Of a stretch of DNA of 64,000 nucleotides, positions 1 to 11,552 are shown piece by piece. The notes under the pieces were generated by a model that did not search any database, was not told where the DNA came from, and saw only the letters and a program-made list of their open reading frames with translations. A program made the position numbers and the translations under genes. This DNA comes from Brachionus plicatilis. Its lineage: Eukaryota; Rotifera; Eurotatoria; Ploima; Brachionidae. The stretch covers positions 24,806-88,805 of the forward strand of contig QEOQ01000242.1 of the NCBI GenBank assembly GCA_010279815.1. The letters run 5' to 3'. Within the stretch, counting starts at the first letter, position 1, and every line of letters begins with the position of its first letter.

Positions 1-36
1 GAATCAAACCGACTCAAATCGAACTAGGAGAACATG

Positions 37-560
37 AGTCAAAACATCCCATTTTCTTATATAACGGAAAAATCCCGTTTTGATATATTAGAAAATTAAA
101 CTATTTTCTTTGAAATTATTTCCGGAATTTTTCTTTTATCTATTATGGATGCTAAAACTTTTTAGTTTGAATGCGTCCGAATGCGAAATTATATTAATCA
201 AAAAGAGATAATTGACAACTAATTTCTTATTAATAAAAAACTCTTGATTATTTTTGAATAAAAACTACTCAATCAACATTTATTGAATTTTTATTATATT
301 ACTATTTTTTTATATATTAAATAAATAATAATTGCCTTAATAATTTCTCATTTTATTTTTCTTAAAAAAATTGATATATTCTTATTTTTTACAGTATAAA
401 AAAACAGGATAATTTTCCTTTTTTCATTTTGGGATTAAAAAAAATGGAACATTTTTCTTATTTGTAAAAACGGGATAATTGTCTTAAATAAGAAAATGGG
501 ATAATTTTCAACGGGATAATTTTTTGGGGATGAAATAAAAACGGGATGATTTTACTATTT
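37..560. repeat. Inverted, GGGATAAT-rich repeat
   Basis: A motif of the form CGGGATAATTTT recurs about five times between 405 and 556 (variants AGGATAATTTT, GGGATGATTTT). Its reverse complement (ATCCCATTTTCTTA, AAAATCCCGTTTT) lies at 45-80, so the two ends of this stretch can pair. The pattern resembles the ends of a non-autonomous DNA element. No target duplication was found, and the left side is cut by the window start. No coding potential was seen. Confidence 0.35.
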
Positions 561-2441
561 GCCAACCGATTTTAATGGGCCTTTTAAAATTATCGGATGC
601 TACTCTTTTTTTTGTCTTAAATTTATTTTTATTTTTTTTATTTTTTTTTACATCGCCTACAAGGCGTTCATTGAGTAAATAAATAAAAATAAATATATAC
701 GGTTAAAAAAATAAAAAAAATACAGAAAATTAGCGAGCATTATGTTTAATACAATACTTAATATTAAATTGATTTTGCTTTTTTAAAACTAGTGCTTGAT
801 ATCGATAACGAATATCGATAGAAGATATCGATATTTTCCAAGGACATCGATATATTATCGATATCATGCAAGTGTATCGATATATTATCGATATCATGCG
901 CTAGTTTAGTGAGATTTAGTCAAATCTGAAATTTGATTTTGGTCGATTTTTGCCATCAAAAAATTTGATCCAAACAAATCTAATTAGACTGGTAACTTAT
1001 CGTGAGCCTAAGCATCTAATCAATAAATAAAGAAATATTATCAAATAAATAAAGAAACATAACAGCTGACAATAATTAAGGTGCTGATCTTTAACCGGGT
1101 GAATTCCTGGGGTTAAGGGGTTAAAAGGGTTTCACCTCTCTATTCCGCAAATTCACCCCGTTAATACCAAAAATAACCCATTTAACCGATTAAAGTAAAT
1201 TTTATTTTTTGAAAAATTAGTCACTGAATTTTGAATTTCAAATCTTCATTATTGAATTAAAAATCTTAAGTGAATCTTGAATGAATTTAATTTTTAATTG
1301 GAAATTTGATAAAATATTAAAAATTCTTTTTTTGACATTTAAGGTATACTATTGAATATAAAAATTTTTATATTCAATAGTTGAAAAACTGGCTTTAGTA
1401 AGGTAGGTGAACCATTGTTCACCTATTATGCGAAATAATATTGTTCTCCGATTTTGTGAATGTTTTTGTTTTTTTTTTAACTAGAATAATCAATTAAAGA
1501 TTAAATATCAGTTTCATTTGGTATTGTGAAATTCAAGTACATAAAGAACAAAAATTCTTCCTTTTTTTAGTTAATTAAAATTAAAGATAAAAGAATTTAC
1601 TTTACAAAATACTGCAATTTTTTACCAAATATATAATCTTTATTTTTAGTAAATCAAATCAATAGTCAATTTAAATCTTACTGATGTTTTATTCATTATC
1701 CTATTTAATCCTAGAAAAATCATTTAAGGTATAAAGAGATGCAAAAAAGTATGTTTCACCCAGTCAAACATTTTATAGAGATTTTTAAAGAGATTTTTTT
1801 TTTATATTTATTAATTGTATCATGGCCATCAGTTTTATAACTTTTTTGAAATTTATCTAAAAAAAGATATAAGGAAAAAAAATATCCTTCAAGTGTAAAA
1901 TTTGTTTTAAAATAAATTTAAAAATAAATCCATCAATATTCTTTCAAATGATGACAGTTTAAATTAATTTAATTTTTTTTTCTTTATAAATTTTTAGTTT
2001 TACTGCTGAAATTTTTTTTTGATTATTGAATTCAAACTTTTTAGTGATAAGACGATCCGCCTATTTGTCAAGAAAATACTTCACCAATGAAACCGGAAAA
2101 AATAAACACTACAATATCCTTGTTTATCTTCGTCAAATTCAATCACTTGTAATGAGAAAATAGTTGATTAGATGTATTTAATTTAAATTATTTTTTGTAA
2201 ATTCCACTGAATATTCAAAGAAAAACTTTTTTAGATTCATTTAATTTGATGGGAGTATTGTCGGAAACCTTAAAAAAAGTAATAATAAATATTTGAATAA
2301 TTCAGTAATGTTTATAGGTTTCCAGATGGTGTTTTTTATTATTTTTAAAGTTCTTACTGTGAAATTGATTATTAAATAAGAAATTTATGCTGAAAATTAA
2401 AAAAAAAAAACATTAAGAGATGATGTTTCATGCTCTTTATA
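561..2441. other. Non-coding AT-rich stretch
   Basis: No coding region recognised. Visible items: a LINE-tail-like piece at 640-712 (CGCCTACAAGGCG followed by AATA-type repeats), the ATCGAT cluster at 785-905 (listed separately), a purine/GGTTAA-rich patch at 1080-1195, and a TTGTGAA...TTCTTCC segment at 1450-1740. The last resembles repeats at 23290-23680 and 58600-59080. Confidence 0.4.
785..905. repeat. Cluster of ATCGAT palindromes
   Basis: The 6-bp palindrome ATCGAT, often extended to GATATCGATATC, occurs about eight times in 120 bp. Two copies of a longer unit (TATCGATATATTATCGATATC plus a short tail) stand side by side at about 846-899. The density is far above chance even for AT-rich DNA. 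The cluster may be a local minisatellite or a set of binding sites; function unknown. Confidence 0.55.
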
Positions 2442-2830
2442 CTATTTATTATTGAATTCAAAATCATCAAAATCGTATCCACAAAATCCATTTTCGCTTT
2501 CAAATTGTATTTATATGTCACTATCTTTTTCATCATCTAAAACAAAATTAGACTGACGTCTTTTAGTGTTTCTAAAATATTCTTTATAATAATTTGAGTA
2601 ATTGTTCAAAACAAACTCACGAACACATTCCGATACTTTCAAATATTTCTCAAAGTAAACTTTTTCAGTTATCTGCTCTTCACCTAATTTGGCACTTAGC
2701 TAAAATTAAAATGAGTTAATTAAAATATTTTGAATTTTTGATCAAAATTAAAAAAATTTAATCCATTTTATCAAATCGAAAAATTGGCTCTCTAAGATGT
2801 GTTAGCTGAAACATAAAAAACGATGCGAAT
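2442..2830 (-). pseudogene. Two small exons of an unrecognised gene, one nonsense codon
   Basis: On the minus strand, exon-like pieces follow good acceptors (TTATGTTTCAG and TTAATTTTAG). The second piece begins at 2699 and reads about 65 residues, including KVYFEKYLKVSECVREFVL, before a TAA. It then stays open for about 20 more residues to a TAG at 2442-2444. The first piece reads LTHLREPIFRFDKM. Regular amino-acid composition and splice context support former coding. The family is not recognised; a transposase tail is possible. The in-frame TAA suggests a pseudogene or a real early stop. Confidence 0.3.
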
Positions 2831-3276
2831 CTTTTAAATTATCAACACAATTTTTAAAGATAGGCTATCTTCCCTTTTCAAATGACATATTACCAAAGAA
2901 ATGGTGACAAAGATATTAGTAGGAATAGTTTTAGTAAGTCTCAAAATTATTTCTCTAAATTTTATCAGCTTGTTATACATTTAGTACATTTTTTTTTTAA
3001 TATTTGATCAACACAATTATAAATAATTAGAAATCAACTCTTTTAACATGACTTCAAACCAAAGAATTAGTTACAAAAATATGTTAAGAGTAAAGAATAT
3101 TGTAAAAATTTGGTATCAAGAATTAGCCACCCAAAAAATTGATGCTAAATATAAATTCACCTCCTTAATTCTTTTTAAGTTTCTTTTGATTTTTTTATTG
3201 TAATTATTGTCTAAAAAAAGCCAATGATTGGTATTCATTTGGGTTAGGTAAAACTTACTATTTAAAAATTCTTAAA

Positions 3277-3720
3277 ATGACAACAGTTTCAAGTTCTTGT
3301 TCGATTCTGAGAAATGCTTCAGAAAATTTCGATGAAACAATTAATGAGGCTTCAGAAATCGAACTTGAATTACAAAAAAAAACATAATCATGATATCGAT
3401 GAAGTAGAAAATAAATTATTGAATCTTATTTAAAAGAGATAACAACAGTTTGAAGAATTGAAATAAAAAAAAATGAGTGGCTTAAAAGTAGCTGTACTTG
3501 TAAATTCTGGTTAAAAAAAACTTATTTTGTTAACATATCATAGCGGTGTCTTGTAGGCTAAATTTCTGCCAAGTACCTCTCTACAATCAAAATCTTTACC
3601 AATAGGTCAAAAATGTAAAAAAGTTCAACCATTGAAAACTAGACCTGCATTACAGCGTCAGTCAAGTGAAAAAGAGAAAGACCAAAAATCAATATTTTCT
3701 TTGTAAATTAATTTTTGTTT
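3277..3720 (+). pseudogene. Degenerate coding remnant, family unknown
   Basis: An ATG at 3277 opens a 36-codon frame (MTTVSSSCSILRNASENFDE...). A run of A's breaks it, and it continues in another frame as KKHNHDIDEVENKLLNLI. A further open stretch, reading QKCKKVQPLKTRPALQRQ, lies at about 3606-3705. Acidic and basic clusters suggest decayed coding sequence, perhaps transposon-derived. No family recognised. Confidence 0.2.
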
Positions 3721-3959
3721 TCTAAAAAAATAAATAAATAGAAAAAAAAAAGCTGCAAAAAAAAAATTAGCATTAAAATTAATAGATGAAAAGAAATACT
3801 TCTCTTTAATGAATATTTAACATCTTTTAATTTATTATTTATTTTTTCGCCATTCAATTGAAAAACAAGAACAAAAAAATCTCGGTTACCAAAAAAAAAG
3901 TTGCAGTTAAAATTAACTGAACTTTCTATGATTTGTTGGAAAAAATTTTTTTGTATTTT

Positions 3960-5325
3960 TTAATTTTGAACACTCAAAAATAAAATAAAAACATCTCTGA
4001 CTTCAAGTTGATTTTTATAAGAACAATGAAACAACACATTTTCAGGTGACTCGAAAAAGTTAGACAATTTTTCATATATCTCATTCTTTTTACCATTATG
4101 ATATAAAAACTCAAAGGAGTAAATTTCTATTTTTAAAAATTTTAAATTTTTGATTGTGCTAAAAGTTGTTCCACAAAATTTTTTTAACATTGAATTTGGT
4201 GTGTGTGTAAAAGCTAGATAATCAAGACTTTTTAAATTAATGAACCGATCACGAGGCATAAATTTGGCATAGATCAGTTCCAATCCTTGTAAATTTTGCA
4301 GTGATTGGTTAAAATTTGGTGTATCACTACAATTTAAAACTAAATACTTTAACTTTGGCAAATTAACTTGGTTGAAATCATCTGCTAATTCGTCGGGCAA
4401 TTTTAAGTCCAAAAATTCAAGCTGATTTAGTTGATTCAAATGCTCTATTTTGATTTTGTTGAGTTGGCATCCATTTCCAATGTGAAGAAATTTGAGCCCA
4501 TTGATGGAAGCATGAGGCTTAAGAGATTGGAAGTAAATTGGAAGACTCAAAATTTCTAGATTGCTTTTGAGATATATTTCTTCTTCTAAGTCTGTTTCTA
4601 AAATTATCAATTTCTCGAATCCATCGAACGATTTGATTTCACTTTTGGGAATTCTACTCCTGAATATTTGTAAATTTTCGAGGTTCTTAAACAACTCAAA
4701 ATACTCAAGTAGAAAATCATCAAAAATGCAATCTTTAATCTTTAATGCTTTGAGGTTTTCTAGTCCACTTGTCTTGTGAAAATTGGGAATTTTGCATTCG
4801 GTAAAAATAAGCAGCTTTAGATTGATAAGGGCCTTAAATGCATTTTCTTCAATATCAATAAACGATTTAGCTAGTTCTAATATTTCCAAGCTTTCCAAAC
4901 CAATAAATGAGTTTTCATTCAAAAACTGTAAGTTAAACAGATCTATTTTGAGTCTAGTTAAATTTTTGAAGGGTCTAAATATTTGAATGGGAAATTCAGT
5001 ATCTTTATAGCCAAATATTTTCAACTCTTTGACACTTTCCACGTCAAGATATTTTGGAATAAGTTCAAAGCCTGACTGAGTCATAAGAATATAATCTTCT
5101 GAATTACTTGTAAGCTTTAAGCTATCAATTTGATTTTTTTCTTTTTGGGATAAATCAATTATCACTTGATCATTTTTATTTTTGAACAATTGAGCATAAA
5201 CCTGACGTTTTGTTAATTCCTCTAAGATCAAATATTTTATTTTGTTATATTCATAGTCATAATCAACTTCTATGATTCTGCTCCAATCTCCAATACAATA
5301 TTTATCTATATTAACTTTTAATCTG
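3960..5325 (-). CDS. Leucine-rich-repeat protein
   Basis: The frame encodes repeated leucine-rich units of about 22-25 residues, such as LKELKIFGYKDTEF, LTRLKIDLFNLQFL, LESLEILELAKSFI and LEFLDLKLPDELAD. About a dozen are recognisable, spread over more than 400 residues. LRR solenoids usually bind protein partners. No transmembrane segment and no other domain are seen, and the frame ends in a short polar tail. The first codon of the frame at 5229-5231 is TTG, not ATG. The frame stays open about 90 bp further upstream to about 5325, with no ATG before a stop, so an upstream exon carrying the start is likely. The reverse-strand frames here are shadows. The neighbourhood gives no clue to function. 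Confident as an LRR protein, not as to role; no disabling change seen. Confidence 0.7.
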
Positions 5326-5801
5326 CCATTACTTTTAAATTAAAAAATTTAATTTTTAAATATTAATTTTTAAAGCAATTACAACATTAAATAAATTGTT
5401 TAATTTTATTTTTTTAATTTTTTCTTTTTTTTCTTCAATTGAAAAACGAACAAGACAAAATAATTGAGATAATAGTATAAACCAAAATATGTGGCATCCT
5501 GAAGATGATGATCAATTCAAAATATTAATTCAAAAAGTTTAAAAATTTTTTTAGATTTTTTGAAAAGTTTTATTTTCATTTTATTTCTTATTTGGAATTT
5601 TTTATTTGAATTTCTTTTTAAATTTAATTGGAATGCTAAACACAAATACTTTTGAAATAAAAAATCTCAAGTAATCTTTACAAAAAATCAGTTAATACAT
5701 TTAAACGTATGTAAGGTAAGCGCCATACATATATTTTATCAAAATGAGTGGTTCTGCATTTGAATAAGTTGCCAGAATATGTGGTAATATCTAAATCAAC
5801 C
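5326..5801. other. Non-coding stretch upstream of LRR gene
   Basis: AT-rich. It should hold the promoter and first exon of the LRR gene, but no start codon could be fixed. A 17-codon plus-strand frame at 5490 (MWHPEDDDQFKILIQKV) has a natural look but no support. Confidence 0.3.
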
Positions 5802-6153
5802 GGGGTTGTGAAGTTGGTTTCAATTCGATCATTTCAATTCAGAAAAACTTGAATAACTTTTTTACTAAAAGAGATAATTTAGTTCTATAAAATGCTCAAT
5901 TATAAATTTGCTTAATTCAGTAAAATAAGTCTGCAAAATACTCTGCAATTTTATGCATTTTGCACGCCATTAAAAAGTATTCTAATCAATTATGCACTTA
6001 CTTTGCAGAGTTTTTGCAGACATATATTTTCCGATTAAGCAAAGTTGCTTAAACATTAAGCATTTTACAGAACTAAATTATTCCTTATAGTAAAAAAGTT
6101 ATTCAAATTTTTCTGAATTGAAACGATCGAATTGAAATGAACTTTACAGCCCC
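5802..6153. mobile_element. MITE with 9-bp target duplication (MULE-type)
   Basis: A 352-bp element with long imperfect terminal inverted repeats. The left end starts GGGGTTGTGAAGTT and the right end finishes AACTTTACAGCCCC. Pairing continues inward for about 90 bp, through TTTCAATTCGATC, AATAACTTTTTTACTA and TTTAGTTCT. The flanks show a perfect 9-bp duplication, AAATCAACC, at 5793-5801 and 6154-6162. Nine-bp duplications are typical of Mutator-like elements. There is no internal ORF, so it must be mobilised in trans. Confidence 0.85.
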
Positions 6154-6189
6154 AAATCAACCGCTAATTTATAAATGATTTAAATTAGT

Positions 6190-6295
6190 TTAATGGAATC
6201 GGCTGCTACAGCTCCACACGGCCAATCGGTGATGATAGGCTCAGACACTCTACATGTTAAGTGTCGCATCAAGAACTACTACTACTACTAAATAT
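6190..6295 (+). repeat. LINE 3' tail with ACT microsatellite
   Basis: A relatively GC-rich stretch (GGAATCGGCTGCTACAGC ... GTGTCGCATCAAGAA) ends in (CTA)n at 6275-6290. A unique 3' UTR-like segment ending in a short microsatellite is how many CR1/Jockey-type LINEs end. No reading frame remains. Confidence 0.4.
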
Positions 6296-6959
6296 TTAAA
6301 TCGATTATCAATTTACTGAGAAAATGTTTTTTCAATTTTATTTTATTTTCTAAATCTACATTCCATGTAAAGCATGTTACATTACAATTATTTAAAAGAA
6401 ACATAGGATTACGCTTAATATCTAAAGCGTATTGAACTTTTTGAATCGAATTGATATTTTGAATTTATCTTCAACTTTAAGATGTCATTATTAATAAAAT
6501 AAAATTAAATCATATAAAATAAAATAAATTCTTCTCTTTATAAATAAAATTTATTTAATTAACACAGCAAATATATATGATCAAATAAAATATTAATATT
6601 TTGAGATTCACTTTTTTTGTCTCAAAAATTCGATTTTTATTGCAATTAGCATATTTTATTTTATTTAAATGCTAAAATTCTGTAAATATTACTTAATTAG
6701 TTTGTAATTTAGAAGTATGTTTCTTAAGAAAATGCCATTTTAATGTTTATACCGGTTAATTTTTAAAGTATAATTGAAAATTAAGAAAAGCAAATACATA
6801 ATGTAAAACAAAAAATTGATTGTTTTAGAGATATTCAGTCAAACTGGACTGTTAAATAAAAATCATTTTATTCCACCTTTTAAAACTTATAGAAAACTAT
6901 AGCTTAAAATATATAATATTTAGAATTTAAATTTTGTATAGAAATATGTGAAGAGTGTG

Positions 6960-7140
6960 CAGACAAATTGCTGCTCATGCAGCAATCAATGCCTCCTTTA
7001 GAGCTGTTTACATGGGGGCTTCAACTAATTGATTTAGTAGCGAGTTCCATATGCTAGCGGTTCTGCTGAAAAAAATTATCTCTTTGTTGGGGTCTCGAAA
7101 TTTCTTAGTGATATTTGAAGCAGTGACCTCTTTCTTGATT
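6960..7140 (-). pseudogene. LINE reverse transcriptase C-terminal fragment
   Basis: Minus-strand reading gives KKFRDPNKEIIFFSRTASIW followed by NSLLNQLVEAP. This matches the pattern seen after the thumb of CR1/Jockey-type LINE reverse transcriptases, where a Trp-Asn-Ser-Leu core is followed by a Val-x-Ala-Pro step. A TAA then interrupts the frame, and another stop lies 12 codons on. A 5'-truncated dead insertion is the simplest reading. Confidence 0.45.
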
Positions 7141-7281
7141 TTTAGTGACATTAACATTGGTGCATTTTTCAAAAAAAAATTGGCAAAATGAATTTTTGGC
7201 TTACCTAATTAATTAAACCTTTATTCTAAATGCATGTATTCAATGTTTAAATCAATTTTTTAATTTTTCCAATGATTTTGG

Positions 7282-9600
7282 ACCGTAATAAAATAATACC
7301 ACAAAAATAGTAAAAAATACCACAATTTTACAACCAAACATTAGAAGATGTTGATCAAGATTGGACAGATGTTCTCAAACATGCTAATGAGATTAGAAAA
7401 AGGGGGAAAGCAATTACATATGATTTGTTTAAGTCGTTTGAAGATTTTGATATGATTCTTAAAGAAATCAAAGACGGAACAATCAATGGAAATACTTGGA
7501 TTTTTAAGAGTCAAGATGAAGATAAGCATCGATTTTATTGCAAATACTTGAATCATGGATGTCGTGCAGCTTTATATTTACAGTTAACAGACCGATCAAA
7601 AGGTAATTGTTTTATATCAAATGATGAGCATACAAATCATCCAAATGATGAAGAAGATATTCGCAAGATTGATCCAATAATATATCAAAAAATAGTTGAA
7701 TATGAAAATTTTGGTCAAAAACCTGAAGCCATCATAACAAATTTAATAAAAGCTGGCTTGCAACCCCCGAAAAAAACAAAAATAAATAATATTTTGAAAG
7801 TTATTCGAAAGGCAAAAAAAGTTAGCAATCAAACGACTATGAATGACTTAAAAGAATGGTGTGATCAATACAACGAAATACCTGAACATGATGATCAAGT
7901 ATTTGTAGCTGAATATGAATATCAAGCATTTCCTGAACAAAAAATTCGTGTTTTATTAACTCCTAAACGTCTAATCAGAAACGCTTTGGATACAAAATAT
8001 ATATTGTCAGACGCAACTTACAAATTAACTTATGGTGGTTTTCCTGCTTTAACAGTTGGTACAACTGACAAAAACAAAATTTTTCATCCATTTGGTTTAG
8101 CTTTATGTTCATCTGAAAATAATTTCGATTTTGCATTTTTCTTCAGAGCCTTAAAATCAACTTGTTTCAGGGTATTTGATCAAACAATTAGTCCTTCAAT
8201 TTTGGTAGCAGACAGTGTTGGCGCAATAACAATCGGATTCGAAAAAGTATTTGAAATGTAAAAGCGTGTAAATTGTTGGGCTCATGTGATCAGAAATTTA
8301 GATAAGAGATTGAATCATTTTGTGCTTCCAATCAAAAAAGAAATTAGACAAGATATCAAAACTATTCAAAAATTATTTCGTGAAGATTTATCTGTATATG
8401 CAACACAATTATTCAAAAAAAAATGGCAAGAAAAAAAAGTCAATCAATTAACGAATTTATTGATTATTTTTTTTCTGAATGGATTGACAAAAATAATGGC
8501 TGGTATGAAGGTTATGTTGAAGTGAAGGGATATGTTATCCATCGACAAGTAATGGTATTGAATCGAGTCATGACAAAAATAAGACGGCGTTAAATAGAAA
8601 AAGACTTGGGTTAATTGAATTTTTGAATGCATGCCGAGAAAATTTGGTTGCAGATTGGTCGAGAGCTAGAGCAGAAATAATCAGAACAATCGATCCAGAT
8701 ACAAATGAACCAAAAGAGCTTGTAAATTTGAATCTTAAAAAATTCCACACTGAACCAATCATTGAGAATGATGATCTTTTAGAAGCTCATGATTGGAATA
8801 GATTGGGAAAAACAATTCAGCATGTAGGTGAATATTATATGGTAAGAGATGGTAATGACAAAAAAAATTGTAAACTGTCAAGAGATGAATGCAAACAATA
8901 TTTACAACGATTACAAAATAAACCATGGAAAAAATTTGATGAGATAATAACAGATGTTTTCAGTATTCATTTGATTAAAATGAACAATAACAACTGGAAA
9001 AATAGTACTTGTACATGTGTAGACTGGTTGAGAAATTACAAATGTTCACATACAATAGCAGTAGCTTACAGACTCAATTTGGTAAATTTCAATGACGTTT
9101 TTATGAACATACCAATTAGTAATAAGAAGAAAAAAGGATCTCCACAAATGACAGCAAAAAGCTTACAACATCAGCCATCAGATTTGGTTTCAGATGAAGA
9201 ACTAGGTATTGACGATGAAGTTGTTCCTCCAAGTAAACGTGTTTGTATTAGACCAACAACAAGTGCGATGGCTTCCGAAATCAATGATAATGCTATACTC
9301 AAAAATAACTGTAAAACATGCGACTCATTATTGAAAAAAAAAATATTTTTATCGTCAAAACAAGTGTAAACAAATAAAATTTTTTGAAGAATTTGGTGTT
9401 TTTTTATTATATTTTTGGTATTTTTTATTAAATTTATGGTGATTGTAATAAAAATATGGAAAAATTACTAATTTAGGGGTAATTAATTAAAAATGTGGAA
9501 AATAAATAAAAAATATTGCATAAATATTATATATGTTATTTTTTTATTAAATTTGTGGTAAAAATTACTATTTTTGTGTTTTTTTTAATTATTTTTATGG
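7282..9600 (+). mobile_element. Mutator-like element (MULE)
   Basis: A broken MULE transposase lies between related termini. The left end (7282-7335) carries ACCACAAAAATAGTAAAAAA and ATACCACAA. The right end (9546-9600) carries the inverse, TTGTGGTAAAAATTACTATT and TTTGTG. No clear 9-bp duplication was found, so the outer limits are approximate. Sub-terminal repeats of GTGGTA type continue at 9395-9550. Confidence 0.65.
7330..9369 (+). pseudogene. MULE transposase with FLYWCH-type and SWIM zinc fingers
   Basis: Transposase of the Mutator superfamily. An N-terminal FLYWCH/WRKY-like zinc motif (CKYLNHGC ... HTNHP) is followed by the MULE core: first Asp in LSDATYKLTYGG, second Asp in VADSVGAITIGFEKVF, an NCWAHV step, and the acidic third site in PSTSNGIESSH. 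A C-terminal SWIM finger (CTCVDWL ... CSH, about 9010-9055) follows. The reading frame is open upstream of 7425 to about 7336. Breaks: an in-frame TAA at 8259-8261 just after the second Asp, a frameshift in the A-run near 8435, and another near 8528. From 8623 the frame is open to TAA at 9369. The protein would have been about 670 residues, normal for the family. Clearly inactive in this copy. Confidence 0.85.
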
Positions 9601-9761
9601 TTTCAAAATATTAAAACTCTTTCCCTAACATGAAAATGTGACTCTTTAATGATATAATTAAAAAATAATCAAATTGTATCTTCATTTTTTTATATTGTGA
9701 TCATTAAAATTCGATCATGAATTTAATTTGACAATTGTTAAATTTGTACATAATTTTTAAC
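9601..9761. other. Spacer between MULE and coiled-coil exon
   Basis: AT-rich. It would be intron sequence of the gene whose exon lies at 9762-10172. Confidence 0.3.
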
Positions 9762-10172
9762 TTACCTATTATATGTGAAGTCATCCTGTCTCAAATAACT
9801 AGAAACTATCAATTGTCCTAAGTGCACTATAAATTTGAATTTTTCACCTTTTTCTTGACTCTCTATCCATGATATGGGAAATTTTTCGTCTGGGATAGAA
9901 TTTGATTTATCCAATAATTCTATATCCATGGAACTTCTTTTTGAAATTAAAAAAGCAAATATACCATCGTAAAGTGTCTCTGAATCTTTAAAACTTTCCA
10001 ATTTGATCATTTCAGTTTGTTTGATTTTGGAAATAATTTTTTCACGATTAGTTTCAATCTCATTTACGGCTTCTTCTGTTTTGAAAAACAAAATTGCCTT
10101 CTCACATTTAATATCAATTTCATTGATTAAATTTGAGTAGTGCTCAATTATTTCTTTTCTTAGTTTTTCCAT
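9762..10172 (-). CDS. First coding exon of an unrecognised coiled-coil protein
   Basis: Starts with a true ATG at 10170-10172 and reads about 134 residues. The first half is charged and helical (EKLRKEIIEHYSNLINEIDI ... EINREKIISKIKQTE pattern), typical of a coiled coil. The second half (IPDEKFPISWIESQEKGEKF...) looks globular. The exon ends in a perfect donor, AG|GTAAGT, at about 9764, so the short downstream stop belongs to the intron. No second exon is found; the MULE at 7282-9600 occupies the expected place and may have displaced it or lie in the intron. It could be the coiled-coil part of a TRIM-like or KELCH-like protein, but no domain is certain. Family unknown. Confidence 0.5.
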   Translation of the reverse strand: MEKLRKEIIEHYSNLINEIDIKCEKAILFFKTEEAVNEIETNREKIISKIKQTEMIKLESFKDSETLYDGIFAFLISKRSSMDIELLDKSNSIPDEKFPISWIESQEKGEKFKFIVHLGQLIVSSYLRQDDFTYNR

Positions 10173-10311
10173 TAACCAAAATTTCGTTTTTCTAATTTCT
10201 TTAAGAGTATGTTTAGAAATTTTAAAAATTAAAACAGAGTTAAAAGTTTTAGAAAAATCTTCGTTTCAGCACTTGCTTTCAAAACTATATATTTTAAAGT
10301 GAACTAATGGG

Positions 10312-10464
10312 GCAATTTGAAGTTTATGATCAATTTATGATGCTCAAAATGAACAAATTAATCTCTGCATTATTTCTAATAAGAAATAACAACTTTTTCA
10401 ATAGTTTTAGCCTGATCATTCATTTTGAGCATCAAAATTTGACCATAAACTTCAAATTGCCGAC
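10312..10464. mobile_element. Short copy of MITE family 1
   Basis: Palindromic element. The left end GGGGCAATTTGAAGTTTATG pairs with the right end CATAAACTTCAAATTGCC, and the arms continue through TGCTCAAAATGAA / TTCATTTTGAGCA. The flanks share ACTAATG (7 bp). Its ends match the copies at 13327-13839 and 40973-41486 and the half copy ending at about 16600. Internal deletion makes this copy only about 150 bp. Confidence 0.75.
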
Positions 10465-11552
10465 TAATGGAATTAATTGTTAAAATTAAGGATTCAAAAA
10501 TTTATTATGTTAAAAAAAAATTAGAGAATAAAAATAAAAGATAAAAGTTTTTTCTAAGGATATAAAGCTTTTTAATTTTTCTTATCATTAAAAGAAGGCT
10601 CATATTGAATGAATGATTTAATATATATCAAATGATTTTAAAAAAAATGATATTTGATTAATTTTATTTGTTTTGTTGCTTTAATTAAAAAGAAATAAGC
10701 TACAAAAGTCATATTAAAGATATATATTTGGCTTATCTGAGCTTGATTTAATTGCACTTTTTCTTGCTCCTTTTAAAAAGCCGTAATTGTATTTTTCTCC
10801 TCACTAGATTTTTTAAGTATCTCGACTAATTTATATCATGAGTTTTTATCTAAAAATTTTCTAAGATAAGGGACTTATTATAAAGAATTTAACATTTTAA
10901 TTATTTTTTTTTATTCAGAGTCAATAGAGTAATCGTGTTCAATATCACACATTTTTAGTTTTTGCTATTTTAAAATTTGTTTGCAAACTATCCCATGTGT
11001 TTTGGTGTAAAATGGTTGAGTAAATAAGTTAATAAATATTATTTGAATTTTTTGTAAAGCAATAAAATTTAACTCAGGATAATGTCTATTTTAATTATTT
11101 TATTTAGAGGTCTTTACAAAAAAATCGGTAATTTTAGATTTGAATTTTAGTAAAGCGTTTTCAGAAATTATACAAATGAAAATAAAAATTAATCTAATAA
11201 TAGCTTATAAAGCAATTTTTGACATGAATTTACATATAAAATAACATAGCATAAGCTTATATCAATTTCAATATTTTCATCCTATGAGACTATATGATAA
11301 ATTGAAATAATTTTAACATTGATTTGACTTTACTTAGAATTTGTGCAAAAACTTGAATTTTCTGTTGTTAAATATTTTCAAATAATTTTAAAATCAAATT
11401 TTTCTAATTTTCTAATAATTTAAAATTTAAATGGATACTTTTATTTGAATTAAATATATTAAGTGTTAATCAGTTGACTGTGATAAGAGCACTAGCCTGT
11501 TGATTGATCTTGAATAATAATCATTTAGAAGAAAAAATTTGATACTATATAC
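10465..11552. other. Non-coding AT-rich stretch
   Basis: I see no gene, no clear repeat ends and no open frame of note here. Confidence 0.4.

Noticed and set aside
785..905. Replication origin based on repeated palindromes
   Set aside because: No defined sequence rule for animal origins; the cluster alone does not support it.
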